Made by a program: the position numbers and the translations under genes. This document shows, in pieces, positions 24,928 to 32,328 of a stretch of 32,448 bases of DNA; position 1 is the stretch's first letter; each line of letters starts with the position of its first letter. A model generated the notes under the pieces. That model ran no database searches, was not told where the DNA came from, and worked only from the letters and a program-made list of their open reading frames with translations. Source of the stretch: Acetomicrobium sp. S15 = DSM 107314 (lineage in GTDB: Bacteria; Synergistota; Synergistia; Synergistales; Thermosynergistaceae); the NCBI RefSeq assembly GCF_016125955.1, contig NZ_JADEVE010000174.1, forward strand, positions 1 to 32,448, given 5' to 3'.

Positions 24928-26154
24928 ATGAAGCGGATTTGTCTAGCCTTGACGTTGATAGTACTCTTGCTTGTTGTGCCACATTTTGCGTATTCCCAGG
25001 CAGTGGGCGAGGAGCCCTTTCAGTTATATGCGCCCTTTACGGGGGTTATCATAGGCGCAAAAGACAGAGCTACATTGGACGTGAAGCTCAAGAACATGAC
25101 CGACAAGGGTCTGGACGTGAAGCTCGAACTCGAGAGGGACGAAAAGGCCGAAGGTTGGGAGGTGATGCTCTTAAACTCCGAGTGGAGCGGCTTCGGAGTG
25201 AGCAGCCTTCATCTCGGCACGGGCGATGAGGATAAAGAGGCGACGGTAAAACTCCGCATAAAGCCCGCCGAGGATGCCGCGGCAGGGGAGTATCGCTTCA
25301 TCGTGAAAGCCTCTACGCTTGACGGCGCATTTTCCGAAACATTGCCCATCGTGGTTCAGCTCACCGGTGGCAAAGTGGCTGAGGAGAAAGTCAAGACAGA
25401 TATCGAACTGGAGGCCAAATATCCTGCCGTTGAAGGCACGCCGGGAAGGGCGTTTAGCTACGAGATTTCCGTTAAAAACGCGGGCGGAGATGCCGTGGTT
25501 GTGGATTTGACGCTGAACCTGCCCGAGAAGTGGTCGGGTTACATAACGCCGCGATGGGAGTCCGAGAGGAGGATAAACTCCATCAAACTCGATGGCAGCG
25601 CTACGGAGCGCATCCTTCTAACCGTAACGCCCCCCATCGATGTAGAGAAGAAGGATTATCCCGTAAAGCTCATCGCTAAGACAGGTGACGTGGAGAAGGC
25701 GCTGGACCTCTCGGCGATTATAAAGGGAACTTACAGGCTTCAGATGGTGCCTGAGACTAATCGACTCAACTTCGATATGGTGGCGGGGGAAGAGAAGCGC
25801 CTGGTGCTCTATCTCTGGAACGAGGGATCTGCTCCCATCGAAAACATTTCTCTCTTGGCCAGCAAGCCAGAGGGGTGGGAAGTGAAATTTGAGCCGGAAA
25901 AGTTATCAAGTCTGGAGTCCCTTTTGGTCACGCAGAAACCGGAGCAGGTGACGGCTATTTTCAAGGCTCCCGAGCGCACCATCCCTGGCGATTATCAGGT
26001 GTCCGTTACGGCAGCTGGGGACCAGGATCAAAAGAGCTTGGACTTAAGAGCCACAGTAAAGGTCCCCACCAGCTGGGGGTGGGCTGGTATTGGCGTTATC
26101 GCGGCAGTTCTTTTGCTCCTGTTCGGTATTTTCATGAAGCTGAAGAGGCGATAG
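24928..26154 (+). CDS. Exported, membrane-anchored Ig-like (NEW3/CARDB-type) protein of an ABC exporter operon
   Basis: The 408-aa protein has a signal peptide (MKRICLAL, cleavage near AYS-QA at about 23) and about three repeated beta-sandwich domains (about 30-145, 155-265 and 270-385). Each has the pattern of NEW3/CARDB modules (VKLKNMTDKGLDVKLELE; VKNAGGDAVVVDLTLNLPEKW; YLWNEGSAPIENISLLASKPEGW) ending with an xPGDY/AAGEY strand. A C-terminal membrane helix (about 388-403) and KLKRR tail anchor it with the domains outside. GGAGGG lies 9 bases before ATG 24928 (GTG 24925 also possible). The ATPase gene starts 3 bases after its stop, so it is a dedicated partner of that transporter, perhaps for recognition or extrusion of an envelope component. 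Confidence 0.82.
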   Translation: MKRICLALTLIVLLLVVPHFAYSQAVGEEPFQLYAPFTGVIIGAKDRATLDVKLKNMTDKGLDVKLELERDEKAEGWEVMLLNSEWSGFGVSSLHLGTGDEDKEATVKLRIKPAEDAAAGEYRFIVKASTLDGAFSETLPIVVQLTGGKVAEEKVKTDIELEAKYPAVEGTPGRAFSYEISVKNAGGDAVVVDLTLNLPEKWSGYITPRWESERRINSIKLDGSATERILLTVTPPIDVEKKDYPVKLIAKTGDVEKALDLSAIIKGTYRLQMVPETNRLNFDMVAGEEKRLVLYLWNEGSAPIENISLLASKPEGWEVKFEPEKLSSLESLLVTQKPEQVTAIFKAPERTIPGDYQVSVTAAGDQDQKSLDLRATVKVPTSWGWAGIGVIAAVLLLLFGIFMKLKRR

Positions 26155-26157
26155 ATC

Positions 26158-27090
26158 ATGGAGTGGGTAGTTGAGGCCTCCGAACTCACCAAGCTCTACG
26201 ACGGCTTCAAGGCTGTCGATGGTGTGAGTTTTTGCATAGCCAAAGGGGAGATTTTTGGTCTGTTGGGGCCCAATGGAGCCGGCAAAACGACCACGATACT
26301 TATGCTTTTGGGCCTCACAGAACCCACTTCTGGCACGGCAAGAGTTTACGGTTATAACTCTACCACTGAGCCCCTCCAGGTGAAGAGGGTAACCGGCTAT
26401 CTCCCCGAGAATGTGGGCTTCTATGAAGAGCTGACGGCAGCGGAAAACCTCCTCTATATAGCCCGCTTAAATGGCATCAAAGGTGAGGAGGCCGAAAGGA
26501 AGATCGAAGAAGCCTTGGAGGTCGTCGGCCTATCCCACGTTAAAGATCAAGCGACGGGCACGTTCTCTAAGGGAATGAGGCAAAGGCTGGGCCTCGCCTC
26601 CGTGCTGATAAAAGATCCGAAACTCGTCATCTTGGATGAGCCCACCACGGGCATAGACCCAGAGGGAACAGAGCAGGTATTGAGACTCATTATGAAAATG
26701 GCTCACGAAATGGGCGTTACGGTGATGGTCTCTTCGCACCTGCTTTATCAGATGCAAAGGATCTGCGACCGGGTGGGGATCATGTTCAAAGGCAAGATGG
26801 TGGCTCAAGGGAGCATCGATGAGATAGGGGCTCAAGTTTTGGGCGAGAGGCAAGGGGTGATGAAGCTCACGTGCGATAACCTCGAGCCGTCATTGATGGA
26901 GAGGCTCAAGAGTAAAGAGGGCGTGTTCGATGTGAGCGCAAGCGGCATGGCAGTGGTGGTCAAGTTCGACGAAAGCCGTAAGGCCGACCTTGTCCGTGAC
27001 GTCGTCAACGAAGGTTTCATTCCAATTGAGGTGAGAGGCAAGGAATATAGCCTTGAGGAGATCTATATGAGATATTTCCAGGAAGGGTGA
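26158..27090 (+). CDS. ABC exporter ATPase (ABC-2/NosF type)
   Basis: The 310-aa ATPase has Walker A GPNGAGKTT (37-45), signature FSKGMRQRLGLA, Walker B LVILDEP, D-loop TTGID and switch His in SSHLL, followed by a C-terminal regulatory domain of about 80 residues as in NosF/CcmA/NatA-type exporter ATPases. It powers the permease encoded 6 bases downstream. Its ATG lies 3 bases after the stop of the NEW3 gene. Confidence 0.93.
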   Translation: MEWVVEASELTKLYDGFKAVDGVSFCIAKGEIFGLLGPNGAGKTTTILMLLGLTEPTSGTARVYGYNSTTEPLQVKRVTGYLPENVGFYEELTAAENLLYIARLNGIKGEEAERKIEEALEVVGLSHVKDQATGTFSKGMRQRLGLASVLIKDPKLVILDEPTTGIDPEGTEQVLRLIMKMAHEMGVTVMVSSHLLYQMQRICDRVGIMFKGKMVAQGSIDEIGAQVLGERQGVMKLTCDNLEPSLMERLKSKEGVFDVSASGMAVVVKFDESRKADLVRDVVNEGFIPIEVRGKEYSLEEIYMRYFQEG

Positions 27091-27096
27091 TGGCTC

Positions 27097-28032
27097 ATGG
27101 GCGGAGCAGGAGCTGTGTTTTGGAAAGAGCTTACCGATTACTTGGGCAGCAAGCGCTTCCTAATAATATTTTTGATCATCGTGGCAGTCAGCCTCTTCTC
27201 TTCCTATGGGGCTACGGAAAGCCTATCGCCGGAGACCACGTATCCGGAGTATCTCTTCGTGATGCTCCTTTCATCCTCTGGAGGCGGGCTTCCGTCTTTT
27301 CTCTTCTTCATAAGCTTCTTCGGCCCGCTGATAGGAATAGTGTTGGGGTTTGATGCCATAAACTCCGAGCGCTCACGAGGCACGCTGAGCTTGCTCCTTT
27401 CACAGCCCATATATAGGGATGCCGTCATCAACGGTAAGTTCTTGGCGGGATTGGCCACTGTGGCCATCATGATAGCAAGCATCATCGTCATGATAACAGG
27501 GGTGAGCATCGGCAAATTAGGCGTCGTTCCCAATGGCCAAGAGGTGGCGAGGGTCGTCCTGTTCTTCCTGGCTTGCGTATTATACGTGGCCTTTTGGCTC
27601 AGCTTGGCAATTCTCTTTTCCCTCGTCTTCGCGAGGAGCTCCACATCAGCCCTCGTTTCGATCGCGGTTTGGATATTTCTCTCCTTCTTCATTTACATGG
27701 TCGCTGGCGTTATCGCCGACGAAATGGTGCCGCTGACGCAGCAATCTGCTATTGAGGAGATAGCCAAACACGAAGGCATAAGGTCCATGATAATGCGCCT
27801 TTCGCCAAGCGTCCTTTTGGAGGAGATCTCTTCGGCCATCTTGAACCCATCAATTCGGCTCTTCGGGATTGTCATGGAAAGCCAGTTGAAGGGGCTCATA
27901 GTTTCCCCCCTTTCCATTGGCCAGAGCTTAATGGTTGTATGGCCGCAGTTCGTGGCGTTGGTTGCCCTTTCTATAGTCTGTTTTGCGGTTTCCTATGTAG
28001 CTTTCATGCGGCAAGAGATTCGCTCCATATGA
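27097..28032 (+). CDS. ABC-2 type permease (NosY-like)
   Basis: The 311-aa membrane protein has six predicted segments, with the family pattern of a first cytoplasmic helix (FWKELTDYLGSKRFL), a large loop carrying DAINSERSRGTLSLLLSQPIYRDAVINGKFL, and a final segment with AFMRQEIRSI. This is the ABC-2 membrane_4/NosY layout. With the ATPase and the extracellular NEW3 protein it forms a three-gene export system; the cargo is unknown. The ATG at 27097 has GGAAGGG 9 bases upstream. Confidence 0.9.
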   Translation: MGGAGAVFWKELTDYLGSKRFLIIFLIIVAVSLFSSYGATESLSPETTYPEYLFVMLLSSSGGGLPSFLFFISFFGPLIGIVLGFDAINSERSRGTLSLLLSQPIYRDAVINGKFLAGLATVAIMIASIIVMITGVSIGKLGVVPNGQEVARVVLFFLACVLYVAFWLSLAILFSLVFARSSTSALVSIAVWIFLSFFIYMVAGVIADEMVPLTQQSAIEEIAKHEGIRSMIMRLSPSVLLEEISSAILNPSIRLFGIVMESQLKGLIVSPLSIGQSLMVVWPQFVALVALSIVCFAVSYVAFMRQEIRSI

Positions 28033-28070
28033 GAGGCGCGCAAAAGGCGTAAAAGGAGGAAGAATCAGGC

Positions 28071-28565
28071 ATGGGCAAAAGTGCATTGTTGAGCTCTTTG
28101 GGTAGCGGTAGGGTTTTGGAAATAGTGCAATTTAAGGTTACGGAGGGCGCAGATCTCCTCGAGGCTATTGAAGAGGGTGTTAAGGCGAGCGGCATATCTT
28201 GCGGTGTCTTCGTCTCGGGCTTGGGGGCATTGAGGAGGGCTGTGTTTCGCAACTTGAAGTGGTGGCCCAAGGAGTTTCCGGTGAAGCCAGAAGATAGGCT
28301 CTACCTTACGTTGGAGCAACCTTTGGAATTGCTGTCGCTCAGTGGTTGGATTGCCCCACGGGAGGGGTCAGAGGAAGTCGAGGTGCATGCCCATTTTACA
28401 GCTTCTACGGTGATGAACGATACAGTTGCTGCGTTGGGGGGACACCTAACAAAGGGGACGATCGCAGGGATCAAGGTCATCGTAGCCATTGCCAAATTGG
28501 AAATGCCAAATGCGCGCGTCGTGTCGGACGAGAGTACGCGCAGCTCTGATATAGCCTTCGATTGA
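28071..28565 (+). CDS. PPC/DUF296-domain protein
   Basis: The 164-aa protein is a single PPC (plant and prokaryote conserved) domain: VLEIVQFKVTEGADLLEAIEE, GVFVSGLGALRRA, a long strand EVEVHAHFTAS, and GGHLTKGTIAGIKVIVAI. The conserved His residues (VHAHF, GGHL) lie where family members may bind metal. Bacterial PPC proteins form trimers; the function is not established and DNA binding in bacteria is unproven. AAAGGAGG lies upstream of the ATG. It sits 38 bases after the exporter permease and just before the AbrB-type gene, with which it is probably co-transcribed. Confidence 0.85.
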   Translation: MGKSALLSSLGSGRVLEIVQFKVTEGADLLEAIEEGVKASGISCGVFVSGLGALRRAVFRNLKWWPKEFPVKPEDRLYLTLEQPLELLSLSGWIAPREGSEEVEVHAHFTASTVMNDTVAALGGHLTKGTIAGIKVIVAIAKLEMPNARVVSDESTRSSDIAFD

Positions 28566-28592
28566 GAGTGCTCACAGAAAGGAGCGCCTGAG

Positions 28593-29651
28593 ATATCAAC
28601 TCTTGAGCTGTTCGGGTTGCTGTTTCTGTTCGGAATCGGAGGGGCTGGGGCGTGGCTCTTCTTGCGGCTGCGCTTGCCAGCCCCCTCTATATTGGGTTCC
28701 CTTTTTGCCGTAGCTTTGCTATGTCCGTTAGGGCTGAAGGTTGCATTCCCCACGGGCATTGTCTCTTTCTTCAGCAAGGTGACAATAGGGGCCTTTATAG
28801 GGCTTCGCTTTGATCGCAACTGCACCAAGCTGTTACGCGATTTGGCTTGGCCTTCTATTATTGTTTCCCTATGGATGTTGGGCACGTCTATAGGGTGTGG
28901 CATGCTGCTTTATCTCTTTACGGACCTTCCCATCTCCACGGCGCTTTTGGGTTCGACCGCTGGCGGTGTCGCCGAGATGGCGCTCCTCGCTCTCTCCCTT
29001 GGGGCAGACGTGGCGAGCGTCACCTTGCTTCAGACCTTCCGTCTCGTCGGTTCGATGTTTGTTATGCCTCTGTTGGGTGCCAGGTACGCTGGAAGCGATG
29101 GGGGCTCGCTCGACGAAGAGCTCCCACCTTGCAGCTCAAGCTGTGATTCAAGCGATTCGAGCCCCTGGAGATATATGACTTTTGTGGGGTTGGCTCTCTT
29201 AGGAGGATGGGCGGGCACGATAAGCCATGTTCCAGCAGGAAGCCTGTTGGGCTCTATGTTCTTTGTAGGCGTTTTTTGTGCTTTGGGTATACCCATGTGG
29301 TCCCCTCCGAAGATCATCAGGTCTATCGCTCAGACTGGCGTAGGTATAACCATAGGCTTGAGCATGACCGAGGAGACGTTCAGGCAACTTTACTTTATGT
29401 TGCCCCCGGTTTTGTTGCTCACCGGGGGCATGATAGCCTGTGCCGTAGCCTTGGGTTTTCTCCTCAAGCGCATCACTGGTTGGGACTTGGTGACGTGCCT
29501 GTTGTCGGCATCTCCTGCTGGTTTGACTCAAATGGGCGCGATAGCCGATGAGATGGGAGCTGACCCGTTGATAGTCAGTCTCATGCACACGGTGCGCCTC
29601 GTGAGCATCCTCATCGTGATGCCATTTTCCCTTTCCGCTCTGCTTTCTTAG
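28593..29651 (+). CDS. AbrB-family membrane protein (putative transporter), possible ATA start
   Basis: The 352-aa protein is a duplicated AbrB (PF05145-type) membrane protein with about 9-10 hydrophobic segments in two halves, each with LPAPSILGSL or VPAGSLLGSM and a helix of the type GGVAEMALLALSLGADVASV or AGLTQMGAIADEMGADPLIV. An acidic and Ser-rich linker joins the halves near residue 175. The start is uncertain. AAAGGAG (28578-28584) is 8 bases before an ATA codon at 28593, from which the first helix is complete; the first standard in-frame start is TTG 28617, with no ribosome site and a clipped helix. Relatives are thought to transport organic substrates; none is proven here. Confidence 0.82.
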   Translation: MSTLELFGLLFLFGIGGAGAWLFLRLRLPAPSILGSLFAVALLCPLGLKVAFPTGIVSFFSKVTIGAFIGLRFDRNCTKLLRDLAWPSIIVSLWMLGTSIGCGMLLYLFTDLPISTALLGSTAGGVAEMALLALSLGADVASVTLLQTFRLVGSMFVMPLLGARYAGSDGGSLDEELPPCSSSCDSSDSSPWRYMTFVGLALLGGWAGTISHVPAGSLLGSMFFVGVFCALGIPMWSPPKIIRSIAQTGVGITIGLSMTEETFRQLYFMLPPVLLLTGGMIACAVALGFLLKRITGWDLVTCLLSASPAGLTQMGAIADEMGADPLIVSLMHTVRLVSILIVMPFSLSALLS

Positions 29652-30246
29652 CGAGACCCGAGACTTTTAAGCGGCCTTATTGAATTCGAAGCGGCCTCGA
29701 GTATCTACCGCACGGCCTGTACCATAATTACAGTCGCCGGGTTGTCGCCACTACGCCTCCTCTTGTCATCTTCACTACCTTGGCCTGAGTTGCTTGGGCA
29801 TTAACAGTTAGTCAACTCGAAGAGAACCAAAAACGCCAACTTAGAATACATCGGGTAGGCTACATGGGAATAGGCAACATTTAACACCCGAGCGCCTGAG
29901 TCCAGACAAATAAATTTGAATGTGGGTTGTTTAACGAATATGAAAGGCTGGAGGTAACCCAAAGACCAAGCATGAAAGCGCCCGGCAAACTGGGGCAACT
30001 CCAATAATAACAAGGATTCTGACATCCTTTCTCCGATTTCCGCCTCTTGAAAACTCCTTGCGCATCTTTTGGTTTGCCGGTATTCTTTCTGTTGGGTGCT
30101 CTCTTCTATTGGGTTTTATGCATAAATCTTATACTGAACCTCAGGCCACCCATTTTTACAGAAAGTACAGGACGTAATCTAACCAAGGTTTCTAAAGATA
30201 ATAAAAACGGTAGAATAGTGTGAATAGTGAAGCCGATTTGATATCT
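29652..30246. other. Long stretch without a convincing gene
   Basis: About 600 bases follow the AbrB-type gene. A direct repeat AAGCGGCCT occurs at 29669-29677 and 29689-29697. Short open frames exist on both strands (29801-30025 minus; 30047-30223 plus), but none shows a ribosome site or a family I recognise. The base composition drifts towards A+T across it, which, with the IS21 remains further on, suggests decayed or inserted DNA. Confidence 0.6.
30047..30223 (+). pseudogene. Hydrophobic reading-frame remnant, unidentified
   Basis: From TTG 30047 a 58-codon frame contains a membrane-like stretch (about GLPVFFLLGALFYWV) followed by a polar tail and a TGA at 30221. The frame is closed by a TGA at 30020 and has no ribosome site. 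It could be the tail of a broken membrane protein gene, or chance. Confidence 0.2.
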
Positions 30247-30263
30247 AAAGGAGGTTAATGTTG

Positions 30264-31241
30264 ATGATAGGTAAAGAAGTATTGATGACGAGAGGAGCGC
30301 GCAAGGTGATTAAGATTTGCGCAAACGTATCCCAGGGGGAAAGGGTTTTAATAATTACCGATCCAGAGAGACTAAATATAGCAAACCTACTGATGGGTGT
30401 GATGGAAGAGGATGTTGAACCGGTGATGGCAGTTATGTTTCCCAATAAATATGATGGCCAAGAACCACCTGATATCATTGCCTGTGCCATGCTTGAGGCT
30501 GATGTTGTAATTATGCCTGTGACTAGGTCGATTTCACATTCCACTGCTGTTCATAATGCTCTCAATAATGGTGCGAGGGTTCTTGCTATGTCGGCTTTTG
30601 TGGAGGAACAAATGTATGTAGGCGGGATTCAAGCTGATTTTGTTAAGCAGAGACCTGAGTGTGAAAGATTTGCGGAACATTTTACCAATTCGAACAAAGT
30701 AGAAATTACATCTTCAAGCGGTACCAGGTTTACAGCTAGTATCAAAGGCCGCAACGGTAACGCTCATTCATGTATAGTAAATGAACCAGGACAATATTCG
30801 GCTGTTCCAAATATTGAAGCAAATGTCGCACCAGTGGAGGGAACCGCGGAAGGAGTAATTGTTGTTGATGGCTCTGTTCCAAATTTCGGTATCGGTATTG
30901 TAGAATCTCCCATCGCAATAAAGGTTAAAAATGGCTCTATAACAGAAATTGCTGGTGGCAAGGAGGCTGCACTTCTCAATAGTCTTTTAAAGGGACTCAG
31001 GGATTCTGCAGCCTTAAATATTGCACAGATAGCAATAGGACTAAATCCCGAGATAAGAAGGTTTAATGGTATTATGCTTAATGATCATGGTGTATACGGT
31101 AGCGTACATGTAGGGATTGGGACTAGTCATAATCTTGGTGGTGAGGTTAAGGCCCCGATTCATTATGATGTAATGATGGCTAATCCTACAGTATCTCTTG
31201 ATGGTAGGGTAGTCATTGATAGTGGGGAAGTTGTTGGATAA
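30264..31241 (+). CDS. M29 aminopeptidase-like / NicX-like metalloenzyme
   Basis: The 325-aa protein resembles the family that unites thermophilic (M29) aminopeptidases and 2,5-dihydroxypyridine 5,6-dioxygenase (NicX). Visible marks are NEPGQYSAVPNIEANVAPVE, EGVIVVDGSV, VKNGSITEIAGGKEA, IAIGLNP, the His-rich GSVHVGIGTSHNLGG and a final HYD (His300, Asp302), which fits the H-x-D metal ligands of both groups. It lacks an obvious extra N-terminal dimer domain of M29. Activity could be peptide hydrolysis or ring cleavage; I cannot choose. AAAGGAGG ends 9 bases before ATG 30264; ATG 30258 is too close. The gene is richer in A+T than the main block (26-27 G/C per 60 bases in sampled lines, against 38 in hcp), so it may be acquired. 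Confidence 0.8.
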   Translation: MIGKEVLMTRGARKVIKICANVSQGERVLIITDPERLNIANLLMGVMEEDVEPVMAVMFPNKYDGQEPPDIIACAMLEADVVIMPVTRSISHSTAVHNALNNGARVLAMSAFVEEQMYVGGIQADFVKQRPECERFAEHFTNSNKVEITSSSGTRFTASIKGRNGNAHSCIVNEPGQYSAVPNIEANVAPVEGTAEGVIVVDGSVPNFGIGIVESPIAIKVKNGSITEIAGGKEAALLNSLLKGLRDSAALNIAQIAIGLNPEIRRFNGIMLNDHGVYGSVHVGIGTSHNLGGEVKAPIHYDVMMANPTVSLDGRVVIDSGEVVG

Positions 31242-31458
31242 TATAAAAGAGACTACTTAAAAAATCACCTAACCACGGTCACCATATCGAGTTGTATCCA
31301 TTTCTGGCATGTGGAATTAATGAAAGAGAAAGATAGCGGACTTTATGTATGTTGCTATGCGTAGTGGGTTTGCAATGCCGCATTCGTTATAGACGTATTT
31401 TATTAGATTTATCATAGATTGGCAGGTCTCGAGATCTTAGAGTGTCAACATAGGCCTG

Positions 31459-31494
31459 AAATTGATCCATCTATGCCGGTTTAAAATTGACCCA
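31459..31494. repeat. Terminal transposase-site repeats of the IS21 end
   Basis: Two 11-base direct repeats, AAATTGATCCA (31459-31469) and AAATTGACCCA (31484-31494), lie just inside the TG terminus with 25-base periodicity. Confidence 0.7.
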
Positions 31495-31557
31495 CCCCAG
31501 CCTTCAACTAAGCATTGGCTTGAGAACTTTTATACAGCCTAGTCTTTGCTCTGTCCT

Positions 31558-31950
31558 TCAAACGACCCTGATGTTAATGATGTGGGCATGATGAATAGCC
31601 TGTCCAACACTGCTGTTACTAACACTGAATCGCTCATCGGCTCTCCCTATTCACCAAATTCCTTATTGCTGGTGTATATGATGCTCCCTCTTTTGCAACG
31701 AGCGCTTTCAACTGAAAAAAAGAGGCTTGAACGCCTTTAGTTCTTTGATCAGCTTTGTAAGGGTAGTGAAGTAGACCGAAATGCTGCAAGGCAGTGCCTC
31801 CGCGAAAAGAGCAAATGCCAGGTGCGTTTTACCCACCCCAGTAGGCCCGAGGAGCACCAAGCTCTCTGCTCTGCAGGCGAAGGCCGTAGTGGCGAGCTCC
31901 TTGGTTGGTTTGTCGTCGACGCTCAACTGAAATTAAAATTAAACCACATA
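31558..31950 (-). pseudogene. istB (IS21 ATP-binding helper) pseudogene with deletion, frameshifts and stop
   Basis: The minus strand first encodes SVDDKPTKELATTAF and the Walker A region LLGPTGVGKTHLAFAL (within 31926-31780), characteristic of IstB. The frame continues to LTKLIKELKAF, then jumps near a T7 run (about 31715-31721) to the C-terminal part (SARCKRGSIIYTSNKEFGE). There the expected Trp is replaced by TAG (31647-31649), followed by GEPMSDSVLVTAVLDRLF. One more frameshift leads to HHAHIINIR and TGA at 31558. The middle, with Walker B, is missing, and the N-terminal third is lost before about 31950, where another shift is needed to read FNFNF into LSVDD. It cannot make a working protein. 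Intact IstB (about 250 aa) is an ATPase that stimulates IstA transposition. Confidence 0.85.
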
Positions 31951-32067
31951 AGAAACTAAACATAGAAGAATCTCAAAAAACAAACAAAACATGAGAAAAC
32001 ATGTAAATTCGCCATCTACAGTCCAGCGCCAATATGTACAATTGTCCTTATTTATTATTAACTAGGC

Positions 32068-32096
32068 TTGACATCTTTGGTAAGATATGTTTTCAT
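32068..32096 (+). promoter_or_regulatory. Candidate promoter upstream of the second tctC
   Basis: TTGACA (32068-32073) is followed after 17 bases by TTTCAT (32091-32096), a 4-of-6 match to the -10 consensus. It lies more than 230 bases before the gene, implying a long leader if used. Confidence 0.35.
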
Positions 32097-32250
32097 ATTG
32101 AGTAGTTTAGACGATAAGCTAAAATAAAACCGCAGCTCAAAGAATTTATGGTACTCAAAAGTTTTTTCAGTCGCCAAATAGACCTGTTATTTCATCTTTG
32201 TAGATAGCAATACGATATACAGTTAAAAAGATGATGTAACATCAAAACAG

Positions 32251-32280
32251 ACTTAGAAGGTGATCTTCAGGTTTCTAAGT
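32251..32280 (+). promoter_or_regulatory. Inverted repeat in the leader of the second tctC
   Basis: ACTTAGAA (32251-32258) and TTCTAAGT (32273-32280) form a perfect 8-bp inverted repeat, ending 49 bases before the start codon. It could be an operator or an mRNA hairpin. Confidence 0.35.
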
Positions 32281-32328
32281 TCGGCTAAAATTAATAAAAA
32301 CATACAACAAAAAGGGAGGGGAAGCTTA

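Larger units (their letters stand above)
31443..31950 (-). mobile_element. Truncated IS21-family element (one end plus decayed istB)
   Basis: The preserved end begins TGTCAACA at 31443 and contains two copies of AAATTGA(T/C)CCA (31459-31469 and 31484-31494) spaced 25 bases apart, like the multiple terminal transposase sites of IS21 elements. The istB remnant reads towards this end, as expected for the istB-proximal terminus. No istA and no opposite end are found in the window, so the element has been cut off near 31950. Confidence 0.75.
31951..32328. other. A+T-rich leader region of the second tctC, no gene seen
   Basis: About 380 bases are dominated by A and T, with no open frame showing a ribosome site before 32329. 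It holds a candidate promoter (32068-32096) and a hairpin (32251-32280), and joins the cut edge of the IS21 element. Confidence 0.6.

Noticed and set aside
27204-27692. 162-codon minus-strand frame inside the ABC-2 permease
   Set aside because: It is antisense to a clear membrane protein; its Met/Lys/Thr-rich composition mirrors the hydrophobic codons of the true gene.
29801-30025. 74-codon minus-strand open frame in the intergenic stretch
   Set aside because: No ribosome site, no recognised family and no related feature nearby; it may be chance or a very decayed gene.
31546-31740. Plus-strand 64-codon frame over the IS21 remnant
   Set aside because: The minus strand of the same bases reads as IstB, so this frame is its shadow.
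32061-32090. Sigma-54 (-24/-12) promoter near the second tctC
   Set aside because: The GG and GC elements are not at the required 10-base spacing; only the TTGACA hexamer is convincing.
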